Assembly: GCA_012511395.1 (NCBI GenBank)
Contig: JAAZGD010000009.1
Span: 1-24,114 of the forward strand
From: Clostridiales bacterium
Lineage (GTDB): Bacteria > Bacillota > Clostridia > Peptostreptococcales > Anaerovoracaceae
Direction: 5' to 3'
DNA: 24,114 bases
Of the stretch, positions 7,769-15,631 are shown piece by piece. The translations under genes were made by a program, and so were the position numbers. Position 1 is the first letter of the stretch; each line of letters starts with the position of its first letter. The notes beneath the pieces were generated by a model. The model ran no database searches. It saw only the letters and a program-made list of their open reading frames with translations, and was not told where the DNA came from.

Positions 7769-7842
7769 GCGGGTGTAGTTCAATGGCAGAATGTGGCCTT
7801 CCCAAGGCTAAGGCGGGAGTTCGATTCTCCTCACCCGCTCCA
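7769..7842 (+). tRNA. tRNA-Gly (anticodon CCC)
   Basis: A complete cloverleaf can be folded by hand. Acceptor arms are GCGGGTG (7769-7775) and CACCCGC (7832-7838). The D arm is GTTC/GAAT, and the anticodon stem is TGGCC/GGCTA around the loop TTCCCAA, which gives anticodon CCC at 7801-7803. The T arm is GGGAG/CTCCT around TTCGATT. CCA is encoded at 7840-7842. It reads GGG glycine codons. It is not an amber suppressor. Confidence 0.96.
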
Positions 7843-7865
7843 CTGATTTCAAAAAGGTATTTTTC

Positions 7866-8336
7866 ATGAAAAACATAGCATACGTAAATTCACAGATAGG
7901 CATATTCGAAATAATTGAGGAAGACGGCTTTATCATTGGGCTGGATTACTTTGGAAAAGGGAAAATGCCTCAGTGGGAAACCACATCCACAGTCCTTTTA
8001 AAAGCAGTTTCACAGCTTGGGGAATATTTTAAGAAAGAGAGAAAAACCTTTAATCTGCCATTAAAATTGGAGGGCACTGATTTTCAAAAGAAATGCTGGA
8101 ATGCTCTTCTTGAGATCCCTTACGGAGAGGTTTGCTCCTATGAGGATATTGCGGAAAGAGTGGGGAATAAAAAAGCAGTAAGAGCAGTAGGCGGTGCGAA
8201 TCACAATAACCCTGTAGCAATCATTGTGCCATGTCACAGAGTCATAGGGAAAGACGGATCTCTTACAGGTTACGGCGGCGGCCTTGATGTAAAGGAATTT
8301 CTTTTGAAGCTTGAAGGGTATTCTGTAAAAGGTTGA
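7866..8336 (+). CDS. ogt: Methylated-DNA--[protein]-cysteine S-methyltransferase
   Basis: Suicide repair protein that takes the alkyl group from O6-alkylguanine onto its own Cys; 156 residues, the usual length for the short Ogt form without an Ada regulatory domain. Visible motifs are GTDFQKKCWNALLEIPYGEV, SYEDIAERVGNKKAVRAVGGAN with the Arg finger that flips out the base, and the active-site IVPCHRVIG with the acceptor Cys (about 119). The start ATG 7866 has only a weak ribosome binding site, 24 bases after the tRNA, so it may be transcribed from the tRNA promoter. Confidence 0.95.
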   Translation: MKNIAYVNSQIGIFEIIEEDGFIIGLDYFGKGKMPQWETTSTVLLKAVSQLGEYFKKERKTFNLPLKLEGTDFQKKCWNALLEIPYGEVCSYEDIAERVGNKKAVRAVGGANHNNPVAIIVPCHRVIGKDGSLTGYGGGLDVKEFLLKLEGYSVKG

Positions 8337-8399
8337 ATTATTTCAGGTTTAGTGAGATAATCAAAAAAAGAGAAGGGGAAAACTCTTCTATATTAATTA

Positions 8400-8425
8400 T
8401 ATTTTTAAAGCGAAAGCTAAAAATA
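8400..8425 (+). other. AT-rich hairpin with GAAA loop just before a ribosome binding site
   Basis: TATTTTTA plus GC (8400-8411, with an AA bulge) can pair with GCTAAAAATA (8416-8425) around a GAAA tetraloop. It ends about 5 bases before the AGGAGG of the next gene. I see no convincing promoter in 8337-8442, so the role is unclear. Confidence 0.4.
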
Positions 8426-8442
8426 AAAAAGGAGGCACTGTT

Positions 8443-9705
8443 ATGTACAAATGTAGCGTTGACAGAATGAAGGATTTAATTAATACCTTCTCACAATTTG
8501 GTGCAACCGGCGATGGAGGCATCACTCGATATGAGCTGTCAGAAGCATCCATAATGGCAAGGACTGAATTCAAAAAACGGATGGAAGAAATCGGCGCAAC
8601 TGTTGAGATAGACGATCTCGCCTGCATGTATGCCACACTTCCGGGAACAGATCCCAAGGCCAAGAGAATAGTAATGGGCTCTCACTGCGACTCTGTGAGA
8701 AACGGAGGAAACTATGACGGTATTTTGGGAGTAATGGGAGCAATGGAAGCTCTGACCACCGTTGCCAAGGACAAAATAGCCCATAAGCACCCCCTCACGG
8801 CCATGATATGGACTAATGAGGAAGGCTCACTTTATCCACCGGCAATGATGGTGTCAGGAATTATTACAAATGATTATTTACCTCCTGCCATAGCTAAAAA
8901 CTTTCAGTTTGACAACATGATGAAATCCGTAAGCGTGGTAGACAAAACAACAACCTTCGGCGAACAACTTGCTAAATATCCCTTTATAGGAGACAAAGCA
9001 AACAGAATAACTCCCGACAAATATAAAGCCATGTTTGAGCTTCATATTGAACAAGGACCAATCCTTGAAGATGCGGGAAATGAAGTTGGAGTAGTGGACT
9101 GCGTTCTGGGAATGTTTAACTACAGGGTAAAATTCTTTGGACAGGCAGCTCATGCAGGAACTTTCCCAATGGCTAAGAGAAAGGATGCTCTTTTTGCGGC
9201 AGCCCAAGCACTTATTCACATTCATACAGAAGTCGATAAATTAGGAAGACCGGAACTTGTTTACACAACAGGCGAAATAGTTTGCCATCCTTGTGTGCAT
9301 ACAGTCATCCCTGATTATATCGATTTTTCTATTGATTGCAGACATGAAGATCCGGAAGTAAGAGCCAAGGTTATGGCAATATTAGAAGATGTTGCTAAAA
9401 AAGAATGGGCCGGCTGCAGATGTGAGATCGAAGAGAAGTGGCAAAGAGATACAGTTTATTTTAACGAAACTTTATTCAACTACGTAAAAACTTCTGCGGA
9501 AGAACTGGGATTAAAACATCAGGTTATCCACTCAGGAGCAGGCCATGATGCTCAGTTCTGTAACTATATGATGCCTACAACTATGATTTTCGTCAGATCA
9601 AAGGATGGCTTGTCTCACTGTGAGCCTGAGTATTCCTCACCTGAGGATTGTACAGCAGGCGCATCAGTGATGCTTAATGCAGTTCTTAAAGCAGATTCCG
9701 AATAA
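8443..9705 (+). CDS. M20-family Zn-dependent carbamoyl-amidohydrolase (N-carbamoyl-beta-alanine type likely)
   Basis: Metal-dependent amidohydrolase of the hydantoinase/carbamoylase group of the M20 family, 420 residues. These enzymes remove the carbamoyl group from N-carbamoyl-amino acids, allantoate or N-carbamoyl-beta-alanine. The metal-site residues are visible: His81 in MGSHCDS, Asp92 in NYDG, the Glu pair 126-127 in NEEGS, His201 in ELHIEQG and His392 in LSHCEPE. A dimerisation-type insert with GQAAHAGTFPM sits in the middle. The strong AAGGAGG before ATG 8443 settles the start. Its place just before preT and preA suggests the last step of reductive pyrimidine breakdown (beta-ureidopropionase). 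The exact substrate is inferred from that context; allantoate amidohydrolase is an alternative. Confidence 0.85.
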   Translation: MYKCSVDRMKDLINTFSQFGATGDGGITRYELSEASIMARTEFKKRMEEIGATVEIDDLACMYATLPGTDPKAKRIVMGSHCDSVRNGGNYDGILGVMGAMEALTTVAKDKIAHKHPLTAMIWTNEEGSLYPPAMMVSGIITNDYLPPAIAKNFQFDNMMKSVSVVDKTTTFGEQLAKYPFIGDKANRITPDKYKAMFELHIEQGPILEDAGNEVGVVDCVLGMFNYRVKFFGQAAHAGTFPMAKRKDALFAAAQALIHIHTEVDKLGRPELVYTTGEIVCHPCVHTVIPDYIDFSIDCRHEDPEVRAKVMAILEDVAKKEWAGCRCEIEEKWQRDTVYFNETLFNYVKTSAEELGLKHQVIHSGAGHDAQFCNYMMPTTMIFVRSKDGLSHCEPEYSSPEDCTAGASVMLNAVLKADSE

Positions 9706-9767
9706 GGAAGAAGCTTTTAGATATAGCTTTTATTCTAAAGATATTATTATTGTAAGGAGGGTAAAAC

Positions 9768-11039
9768 GTGAGTAAAGTTGTGAAGGCTAAATACACGACC
9801 GAGGCTGTCTGTGGCTTCACCCACAGAACAGCTATGGAAGAAGCGGCAAGATGTCTTCTGTGCATTGATGCACCGTGTAGCAAAGGATGCCCTGCAGGTA
9901 CGGATCCTGGAAAATTTATCAGGTCCATAAGATTCCGTAATGTTAAGGGGGCAGCGGAGACCATAAGAGAAAACAATATTCTCGGCGGCTCCTGCGCAAG
10001 AATTTGCCCCTATGATCGTCTTTGTGAAGAATTCTGCTCAAGATGCGGTATAGACAAACCAATAAAGATCGGTAAGCTTCAAAGATATGCAATCGAGCAG
10101 GAAAAGCTTCATAAGATGAAGACTCTTGTTGCTCCGGCCAAGAAAAAGAACGCTAAGGTGGCTTGCGTAGGTGCAGGCCCTGCGTCACTGGCATGTGCTT
10201 CCGAGCTTGCAAAAGAAGGCTACAGAGTTACTATTTTTGAAAAGGAAGAGAAACCGGGCGGAGTGCTGACATACGGAATTACCCCATCAAGACTTCCTCA
10301 GTCTGTTGTAGATCATGATATAGCTCAAGTAAGAAGACTTGGCGTGAAGTTCATCATGAATACAGAGGTAGGCAAAGATGTTAATCTTGATGAGATGGGA
10401 TTTGATGCAGTTTTCATTGGCGCAGGATTATGGAGTGCTAAGAAACCTGACATCAAAGGAACTGATTTAAAAGGTGTGTACACTGCAGTTGATTTCCTGA
10501 AAAAAGCAAGAACGAAGAAGAACGATTTTAAACCTGGAAATGTTGTAGTAGTAGTAGGCGGCGGCGACGTTGCGCTTGACTGTGCAGTAACAGCTAAGCT
10601 TTTAGGAGCTCAGGATGTTTAGGTGGTTTACAGAAGAACTCTGGAAGAATCTCCTGCGACCATGGATGCATGGCATTATGCAATGAGTTTAGGTATTGGT
10701 GTTACTACCAATATGGCTCCCGGTGAAATTCAGGGGGCAAAGAAGGTGGAGTATGCAGTGTTTACAGGCAGGGACAAAAAGTCCGAAATGAAAATCGCAT
10801 GTGACACTGTAGTGTTTGCAATAGGTCAAAAGCCTGAGGATATGAAAAAGATTACAGCTGCCAAGCTTAACGAAAAGGGCGGCATTGCAGCTAATTCAAA
10901 GGGCAAGACCAACATGGCAAAAGTGTTTGCTGCAGGAGACATCGTAAACGGTGGAAAGTCAGCAGTAGAAGCAGTCAGAGACGGTAAAGAGGCAGCATAT
11001 TCCATCATGAAGTATTTTGAAAAGAAAGGGGTGAAATAA
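9768..11039 (+). CDS. preT: NAD-dependent dihydropyrimidine dehydrogenase subunit PreT, interrupted by one in-frame UAG at codon 285
   Basis: Flavin and iron-sulfur subunit that passes electrons between NAD(P)H and PreA for reduction of uracil and thymine. The N-terminus has the GltD/DPD-like cysteine set (CLLCIDAPCSKGC at 29-41, then CARICPYDRLCEEFCSRCG). The FAD site is VACVGAGPASLACASELAK and the pyridine-nucleotide site VVVVGGGDVALDCA. The frame reads LLGAQDV, then UAG at 10620-10622, then VVYRRTLEESPA, which is the expected strand and Arg pair after that Rossmann fold. The C-terminal FAD contact FAAGDIVNGGKSAVEAVRDG is intact. Read through it has 423 residues, close to known PreT length. 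GTG 9768 follows AAGGAGGG. The stop cuts the nucleotide-binding domain in two, so working as two proteins looks unlikely though GTG 10623 could restart. preA follows by 1 base. Confidence 0.88.
10620..10622 (+). other. In-frame UAG codon inside preT
   Basis: This TAG is codon 285, between GAQDV and VVYRR. The equivalent residue varies in related GltD, PreT and DPD proteins. There is no frameshift on either side. The next frame opens with GTG at once, but the only purine-rich stretch (GGAGCTCAGGA) is too far upstream for a good ribosome binding site. Confidence 0.85.
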
Positions 11040-11040
11040 G

Positions 11041-12315
11041 ATGGCAGTTAAGAAAGATTTATCAATTGAATATCTTGGTGTTAAGTGCGAAAACCCCTTC
11101 TTCCTTTCATCTTCTCCTGTAGGCAGTGACTACGATATGGTGTCAAAATGCTTTGAAGAAGGATGGGGTGGAGTATTCTACAAGACAATTGGCTTTTGGA
11201 TTCCTGACGAATGTTCACCGAGATTTGATCAGAACAATAAAGAAGGACTTCCATGGATAGGCTTTAAAAACATGGAAATGATTTCAGACAAACCTACAGA
11301 GTACAACTTTGAGCAGATCAGAAAACTGAAGAGAAAGTATCCTGACAAGGTCATAGTGGCTTCCATCATGGGAGAAAATGAGAAAGAATGGAGAGATCTG
11401 GCTACATTGGCTGAACAAGCTGAGGCGGACCTTATTGAAGGAAACTTCTCATGTCCTCAGATGACAACCTGCGCCATGGGCTCTGATGTAGGAACCAACC
11501 CTGAATTGACGGAGAAATATTCAAAAGCAGTAACTGAAGGAAGCAAATTGCCCTTTATTGCTAAGATGACTCCAAACATTACCAACATGGAGATTCCCGC
11601 AAGAGCCGCTATAGCCGGCGGGGCTAAAGGAATATCTGCCATCAACACCATAAAGTCAATCACAAATATTGACTATGAGAATATGACAGGTATGCCTGTT
11701 GTAGACGGCAAGTCTTCAATTTCCGGTTACTCCGGTGCGGCCGCAAGACCTATTGCTTTGAGATTTGTAGCACAGCTCCTTCAGGATATGGAGTTAAGAG
11801 GTGTTCCCATTTCCGGCATAGGCGGAATCGAAACATGGAGGGATGCTTTGGATTATCTTGTGCTGGGCTGCAGAAATGTTCAGGTTACCACTGCAATCAT
11901 GCAGTACGGCTACAGAATAGTTGAAGACATGATTTCCGGCGTTTCTCACTGGATGGATGAAAGAGGCTATGACAAACTTGATGACTTCATAGGTATAGCT
12001 TTGCCCAATCTCGTGCCTGCAGACCAGATCAGAAGAACCTTTAAGATTCTTCCAAGCTTTGACCTTTCAAGATGTATTGGGTGCGGACGTTGCTACATTT
12101 CATGTTATGACGGAGCGCATCAGGCAATTCTTTGGGATGAGAAGAAGAGAAGGCCAAGCCTTGATGAGAAAAAGTGTGTTGGATGCCATTTGTGCATAAA
12201 TGTTTGTCCTGTTCAGGGAGTTATAGGAGCGGGAGAAGTAAAATGGCTGCCTGACAAACTAAAGAAGTTCGAAGACAAGAGAAACAAGATTGCGATGAAA
12301 CATAATTACGAATAA
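11041..12315 (+). CDS. preA: NAD-dependent dihydropyrimidine dehydrogenase subunit PreA
   Basis: FMN-dependent catalytic subunit that reduces uracil or thymine to the dihydro form; 424 residues. The N-terminal part is a dihydroorotate-dehydrogenase-like barrel: NPFFLSSSPVGSDYDMVSKC, the active-site Cys in EGNFSCPQMT (about 138), AKMTPNITNM, and the phosphate-binding SGIGGIETWRDALDYLVLG. The C-terminal part carries two 4Fe-4S motifs, CIGCGRCYISC (about 345-355) and CVGCHLCINVCP (about 380-391). ATG 11041 comes 1 base after preT, with AAAGGGG upstream, so the two subunits are co-translated. A strong terminator follows. Confidence 0.95.
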   Translation: MAVKKDLSIEYLGVKCENPFFLSSSPVGSDYDMVSKCFEEGWGGVFYKTIGFWIPDECSPRFDQNNKEGLPWIGFKNMEMISDKPTEYNFEQIRKLKRKYPDKVIVASIMGENEKEWRDLATLAEQAEADLIEGNFSCPQMTTCAMGSDVGTNPELTEKYSKAVTEGSKLPFIAKMTPNITNMEIPARAAIAGGAKGISAINTIKSITNIDYENMTGMPVVDGKSSISGYSGAAARPIALRFVAQLLQDMELRGVPISGIGGIETWRDALDYLVLGCRNVQVTTAIMQYGYRIVEDMISGVSHWMDERGYDKLDDFIGIALPNLVPADQIRRTFKILPSFDLSRCIGCGRCYISCYDGAHQAILWDEKKRRPSLDEKKCVGCHLCINVCPVQGVIGAGEVKWLPDKLKKFEDKRNKIAMKHNYE

Positions 12316-12323
12316 TCCTTACT

Positions 12324-12365
12324 AAAAAAGGGTAGAAACCATAATGTTTCTACCCTTTTTTTATT
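12324..12365 (+). terminator. Rho-independent terminator after preA
   Basis: A perfect 10-bp stem GGGTAGAAAC (12330-12339) and GTTTCTACCC (12346-12355) with loop CATAAT is flanked by six A's upstream and eight T's downstream. It would work on either strand. Confidence 0.95.
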
Positions 12366-12404
12366 TCTGCCTGCTTTTTATAAAGGAACCTCATCATCTT
12401 CTAC

Positions 12405-12451
12405 GGGCTTTGAACTGAAGGGCTGCTTTAGTGTCTTTATGCTAAAGCCCT
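12405..12451 (+). other. Competing hairpins in the gap before thrS
   Basis: The segment AAAGCCC (12444-12450) can pair with GGGCTTT (12405-12411) or, as part of CTAAAGCCCT, with AGGG...CTTTAG (12419-12431, CTG bulge). The two foldings exclude each other. A T-rich stretch follows (CCCTTTGTTT). It lies upstream of the best -10 box, so it would act only on a transcript entering from further upstream. The rest of the gap 12366-12568 shows no gene and no T-box motif. Confidence 0.4.
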
Positions 12452-12459
12452 CCCTTTGT

Positions 12460-12491
12460 TTGGTGCAAGAAAGGTACAAATGATGTATAAT
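12460..12491 (+). promoter_or_regulatory. Possible promoter of thrS-rnf operon
   Basis: TATAAT at 12486-12491 is a perfect -10 box. The only -35 candidate, TTGGTG at 12460-12465, has a 20-base spacer and is poor. It would give a leader of about 70 bases before thrS. Confidence 0.45.
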
Positions 12492-12568
12492 GTATTATTA
12501 AATGTATACATTGAAGAACTGTTGATTTTTACAGTATCTATAAGGTAGAATAATTCGGGGAGTTAGAG

Positions 12569-14314
12569 ATGATAAAAGAAAAATTGAATTTTGAGGATGA
12601 GCAGACTAAGTTAAAGTACAGACATACATCCTCTCACGTAATGGCACAAGCCATTAAACATATATGGCCTGAAGCAAAGCTTGCTATTGGGCCTGCAATT
12701 GAGAATGGATTCTATTACGATATAGACTTAGATTACCATATAACTGAAGAGGACTTTCCAAAGATCCAAAAGGAAATGAAGAAGATCATCAGTGCAGCAT
12801 ATCCTTTGGAATGTTTTACGTTGGAAAGAGATGAAGCTTTAAGCTATATGGAAGAGGAAAATGAACCTTATAAGGTGGAACTTATAAAGGATCTGCCGGA
12901 AGATGCTGTTATTTCCTTTTACAGACAAGGAGATTTTACAGACCTTTGTGCAGGTCCTCACCTTGATAATACAAATCAGATAAAAGCCATAAAGATTATG
13001 AGCGTGGCAGGAGCATACTGGCGAGGAAATGAAAAGAATAAAATGCTCCAAAGGCTTTACGGCATATCTTTTCCTACAGTGGAGGAATTGGATGATTACC
13101 TTGAAAAACTGGAGGAAGCAAAGAGGAGGGACCACAGGAAAATCGGAAAAGAGATGGATCTGTTCCTCATTAGAGAGGAGGGGCCCGGCTTTCCTTTCTT
13201 CATGCCAAAGGGCATGATTATTAGAAATCACTTGGAGGAATTTTGGAGAAAAGAGCATGAGAAGAGAGGCTACAGCGAAATAAAGACTCCCCTTATTCTT
13301 TCAGAGGAGCTATGGAAAACTTCAGGTCACTATGAGCACTATAAAGATAATATGTACTTCACAAAAATAGATGACATGGATTACGCTGTTAAGCCCATGA
13401 ACTGCCCCGGGGCAATGCTGACCTATAAAAGAAAACTGTATTCCTACAGAGATTTCCCCATGAGGATAGGGGAGCTGGGACAGGTTCACAGGCATGAACT
13501 TTCAGGAGCTTTACACGGGCTCATGAGAGTGAGAACTTTTACTCAGGACGATGCTCACATCTTCTGTCTGCCTGAACAGATGAGGGAAGAAATCTTGGGA
13601 GTGTACAACTTTATAGACTATGTCTACAAGGTGTTTGGATTCAAGTATCATATAGAGTTGTCCACAAGGCCTGAAAACAGCATGGGGTCCGAAGCTGAAT
13701 GGGATATGGCTGAAAATGCTTTGAAGGATGCCATGGAATCTGCCGGTGCCGATTACGTTATAAATGAAGGGGACGGTGCATTTTACGGCCCTAAACTGGA
13801 CTTTCATCTTGAAGACTCAATAGGAAGAACGTGGCAGTGCGGCACTATTCAGCTGGACTTTCAAATGCCTCAAAGGTTTGATCTTACATACACAGGTATG
13901 GACGGTGAAAAGCACAGGCCTATTATGATTCACAGAGTAATTTTCGGGTCCATTGAAAGATTCATAGGGATACTTACAGAGCATACTGCGGGGAAGTTTC
14001 CTCTGTGGCTTGCTCCCGTGCAGGTAAGACTGTTAACAGTAACAGAAAAGTTTAATGATTATGCAAAAACGGTGGAGGCTTCTCTTAAGGAACAAGGCAT
14101 AAGAGCGGAATCCGACTTGAGAAATGAAAAAATAGGATACAAGCTTAGAGAAGCAAGAAATGAGAGAGTAAACTATTTGGGAGTCATAGGAGAAAGGGAG
14201 ACGGATAATAAAACCCTGACTGTAAGGTCTTCAAAAGAAGGGGAGCTTGGGGAAATGTCTCTGGAAGACTTCAGAGACAGACTGTTAAATGAAATCGTAA
14301 AGAAGGAACTGTAA
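12569..14314 (+). CDS. thrS: Threonine--tRNA ligase lacking the N-terminal TGS domain
   Basis: Class II aminoacyl-tRNA synthetase that charges tRNA-Thr, 581 residues against about 640 in the usual form. It opens almost directly at the editing domain: YRHTSSHVMAQA with His19 and His23, then DLCAGPHL. The catalytic core has the zinc and motif 2 region VKPMNCPGAMLTY, MRVRTFTQDDAH and motif 3 IMIHRVIFGSIERF. The anticodon-binding domain starts near LAPVQVRLLTV. The missing part is the ubiquitin-like TGS domain. A TAA at 12551 in the same frame and GGGGAG just before ATG 12569 show that the start is real. No T-box leader is visible. rnfC begins directly after its stop. Confidence 0.96.
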   Translation: MIKEKLNFEDEQTKLKYRHTSSHVMAQAIKHIWPEAKLAIGPAIENGFYYDIDLDYHITEEDFPKIQKEMKKIISAAYPLECFTLERDEALSYMEEENEPYKVELIKDLPEDAVISFYRQGDFTDLCAGPHLDNTNQIKAIKIMSVAGAYWRGNEKNKMLQRLYGISFPTVEELDDYLEKLEEAKRRDHRKIGKEMDLFLIREEGPGFPFFMPKGMIIRNHLEEFWRKEHEKRGYSEIKTPLILSEELWKTSGHYEHYKDNMYFTKIDDMDYAVKPMNCPGAMLTYKRKLYSYRDFPMRIGELGQVHRHELSGALHGLMRVRTFTQDDAHIFCLPEQMREEILGVYNFIDYVYKVFGFKYHIELSTRPENSMGSEAEWDMAENALKDAMESAGADYVINEGDGAFYGPKLDFHLEDSIGRTWQCGTIQLDFQMPQRFDLTYTGMDGEKHRPIMIHRVIFGSIERFIGILTEHTAGKFPLWLAPVQVRLLTVTEKFNDYAKTVEASLKEQGIRAESDLRNEKIGYKLREARNERVNYLGVIGERETDNKTLTVRSSKEGELGEMSLEDFRDRLLNEIVKKEL

Positions 14315-15631
14315 TTGAAAGGAATTTTTGCAAAACATAATAAAGGCGTAGAGCTTTTAGATCATAAAAATACGAAGAACATGAAGACGGAACCTATCAG
14401 TTTGCCTGATAAGGTTTATCTTTCCATGGTGCAGCATATTGGTTTAAGGTGCAATCCTGTGGTTTCAGAAGGTGATCATGTGGATGTAGGCCAGCCTGTA
14501 GGTGATACAGATGTGGTCTTCAGCGCACCTATTCATGCAAGCGTATCGGGGACCGTTGTTAAGATTGAAAAAATTATGTCCATAATGGGCAGCATGGATC
14601 GCCATGTGGTAATAGAAGCAGATGGCAAACAGACTATGTGGGAGGGAGTGAAGCCTCCTGTAGTTACTGACACAGACAGTTTCATCAAGGCAATAAGGGC
14701 CAGCGGAATAGTTGGGTTGGGAGGCGCCGCGTTTCCTGTAAGTGTTAAGTACAGCCCAAAGAATCTTGAGCTTGTAGATTCTCTTGTGGTTAACGGCGCT
14801 GAATGTGAGCCCTATATAACCTCTGACTATAGAGCTATGCTGGAGGACACTGAATATATTATTGAAGGTATAGAAAGCGTGATGAAGTGGCTTAACCTAA
14901 GACGGTGCTATATAGGAATAGAGGATAATAAACCGGAAGCTTTAGCCAAGTTCTTTAAGGCTTTAGAAGGAAATTATCACATAAAGGTGGTAATTTTAAA
15001 GTCCAGATACCCTCAAGGTGCCGAGAAAATTATAATTAAAGAAACAACAGGAAAGGTTCTGCCTCCCGGCAAGCTCCCTGCGGATATTGGAGTGCTGGTT
15101 TCCAATGTGGCCACAGTAGGATTTATAGGGAAATATATGCAGACAGGAATTCCTTTAATAGAGAAGAGAATAACAGTTGACGGAGGTGCTGTAACCACGC
15201 CGAGAAATTTGCTGGTACCTTTAGGCACACCTATTTACAAGATAATAGAAGCTTGTGGGGGATACAAGGAGAAACCGTCTAAAATACTTATGGGAGGACC
15301 CATGATGGGAAGAGCCATTTACCATGACGGCAAGCCTCTTATAAAGAACAACAATGCTATATTGGCCCTTACCGAGAAGGAAGCTTTTATAGAATGGGAA
15401 TCGCCTTGTATAAATTGCGGGAGGTGCATAAGGGCATGTCCCACAAATCTAATGCCTGTTTTGCTTAACAGGGCATATTACAATAATGATTTTATGGAGA
15501 TGAAGAGACTTAATGTTCAGGCCTGTATAGGTTGCGGATGCTGTTCTTATGTATGCCCTTCAAAGAGGATGTTGAATATGGTCCATTCCTTAGGGAAAAG
15601 CAAGCTTAAAGAAATGGAGAAGAAACAGTAA
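14315..15631 (+). CDS. rnfC: Rnf complex subunit RnfC (NADH/ferredoxin side, Fe-S)
   Basis: Peripheral subunit of the Rnf ion-translocating ferredoxin:NAD oxidoreductase, 438 residues. It holds an N-terminal barrel-sandwich region, the nucleotide-binding GLGGAAFPVSVKY (about 135-147), the flavin-site VVNGAECEPYITSDYR and two ferredoxin motifs, CINCGRCIRACP (from Cys365) and CIGCGCCSYVCP. No membrane segment is seen, which fits the family. The start is TTG 14315, directly after the thrS stop, with AAGGA (from 14303) inside thrS as ribosome binding site. This tight coupling of thrS to rnfC is notable. It is the first gene of rnfCDGEAB. Confidence 0.96.
   Translation: MKGIFAKHNKGVELLDHKNTKNMKTEPISLPDKVYLSMVQHIGLRCNPVVSEGDHVDVGQPVGDTDVVFSAPIHASVSGTVVKIEKIMSIMGSMDRHVVIEADGKQTMWEGVKPPVVTDTDSFIKAIRASGIVGLGGAAFPVSVKYSPKNLELVDSLVVNGAECEPYITSDYRAMLEDTEYIIEGIESVMKWLNLRRCYIGIEDNKPEALAKFFKALEGNYHIKVVILKSRYPQGAEKIIIKETTGKVLPPGKLPADIGVLVSNVATVGFIGKYMQTGIPLIEKRITVDGGAVTTPRNLLVPLGTPIYKIIEACGGYKEKPSKILMGGPMMGRAIYHDGKPLIKNNNAILALTEKEAFIEWESPCINCGRCIRACPTNLMPVLLNRAYYNNDFMEMKRLNVQACIGCGCCSYVCPSKRMLNMVHSLGKSKLKEMEKKQ

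Noticed and set aside
7769..7842. The tRNA in the window as the amber suppressor.
   Set aside because: Its anticodon loop TTCCCAA gives CCC (glycine), not CUA.
2781..10622. Selenocysteine insertion as explanation for interrupted genes.
   Set aside because: Both interrupting codons are UAG, not UGA, and no hairpin characteristic of a bacterial SECIS follows them.
10623..11039. A separate small oxidoreductase gene starting at GTG 10623.
   Set aside because: It begins in the middle of the PreT nucleotide-binding domain, has no good ribosome binding site, and continues the upstream frame exactly. It is the second half of preT.
12366..12568. T-box riboswitch controlling thrS.
   Set aside because: The space is too short for a full T-box leader and no conserved T-box or specifier-type sequence is visible.
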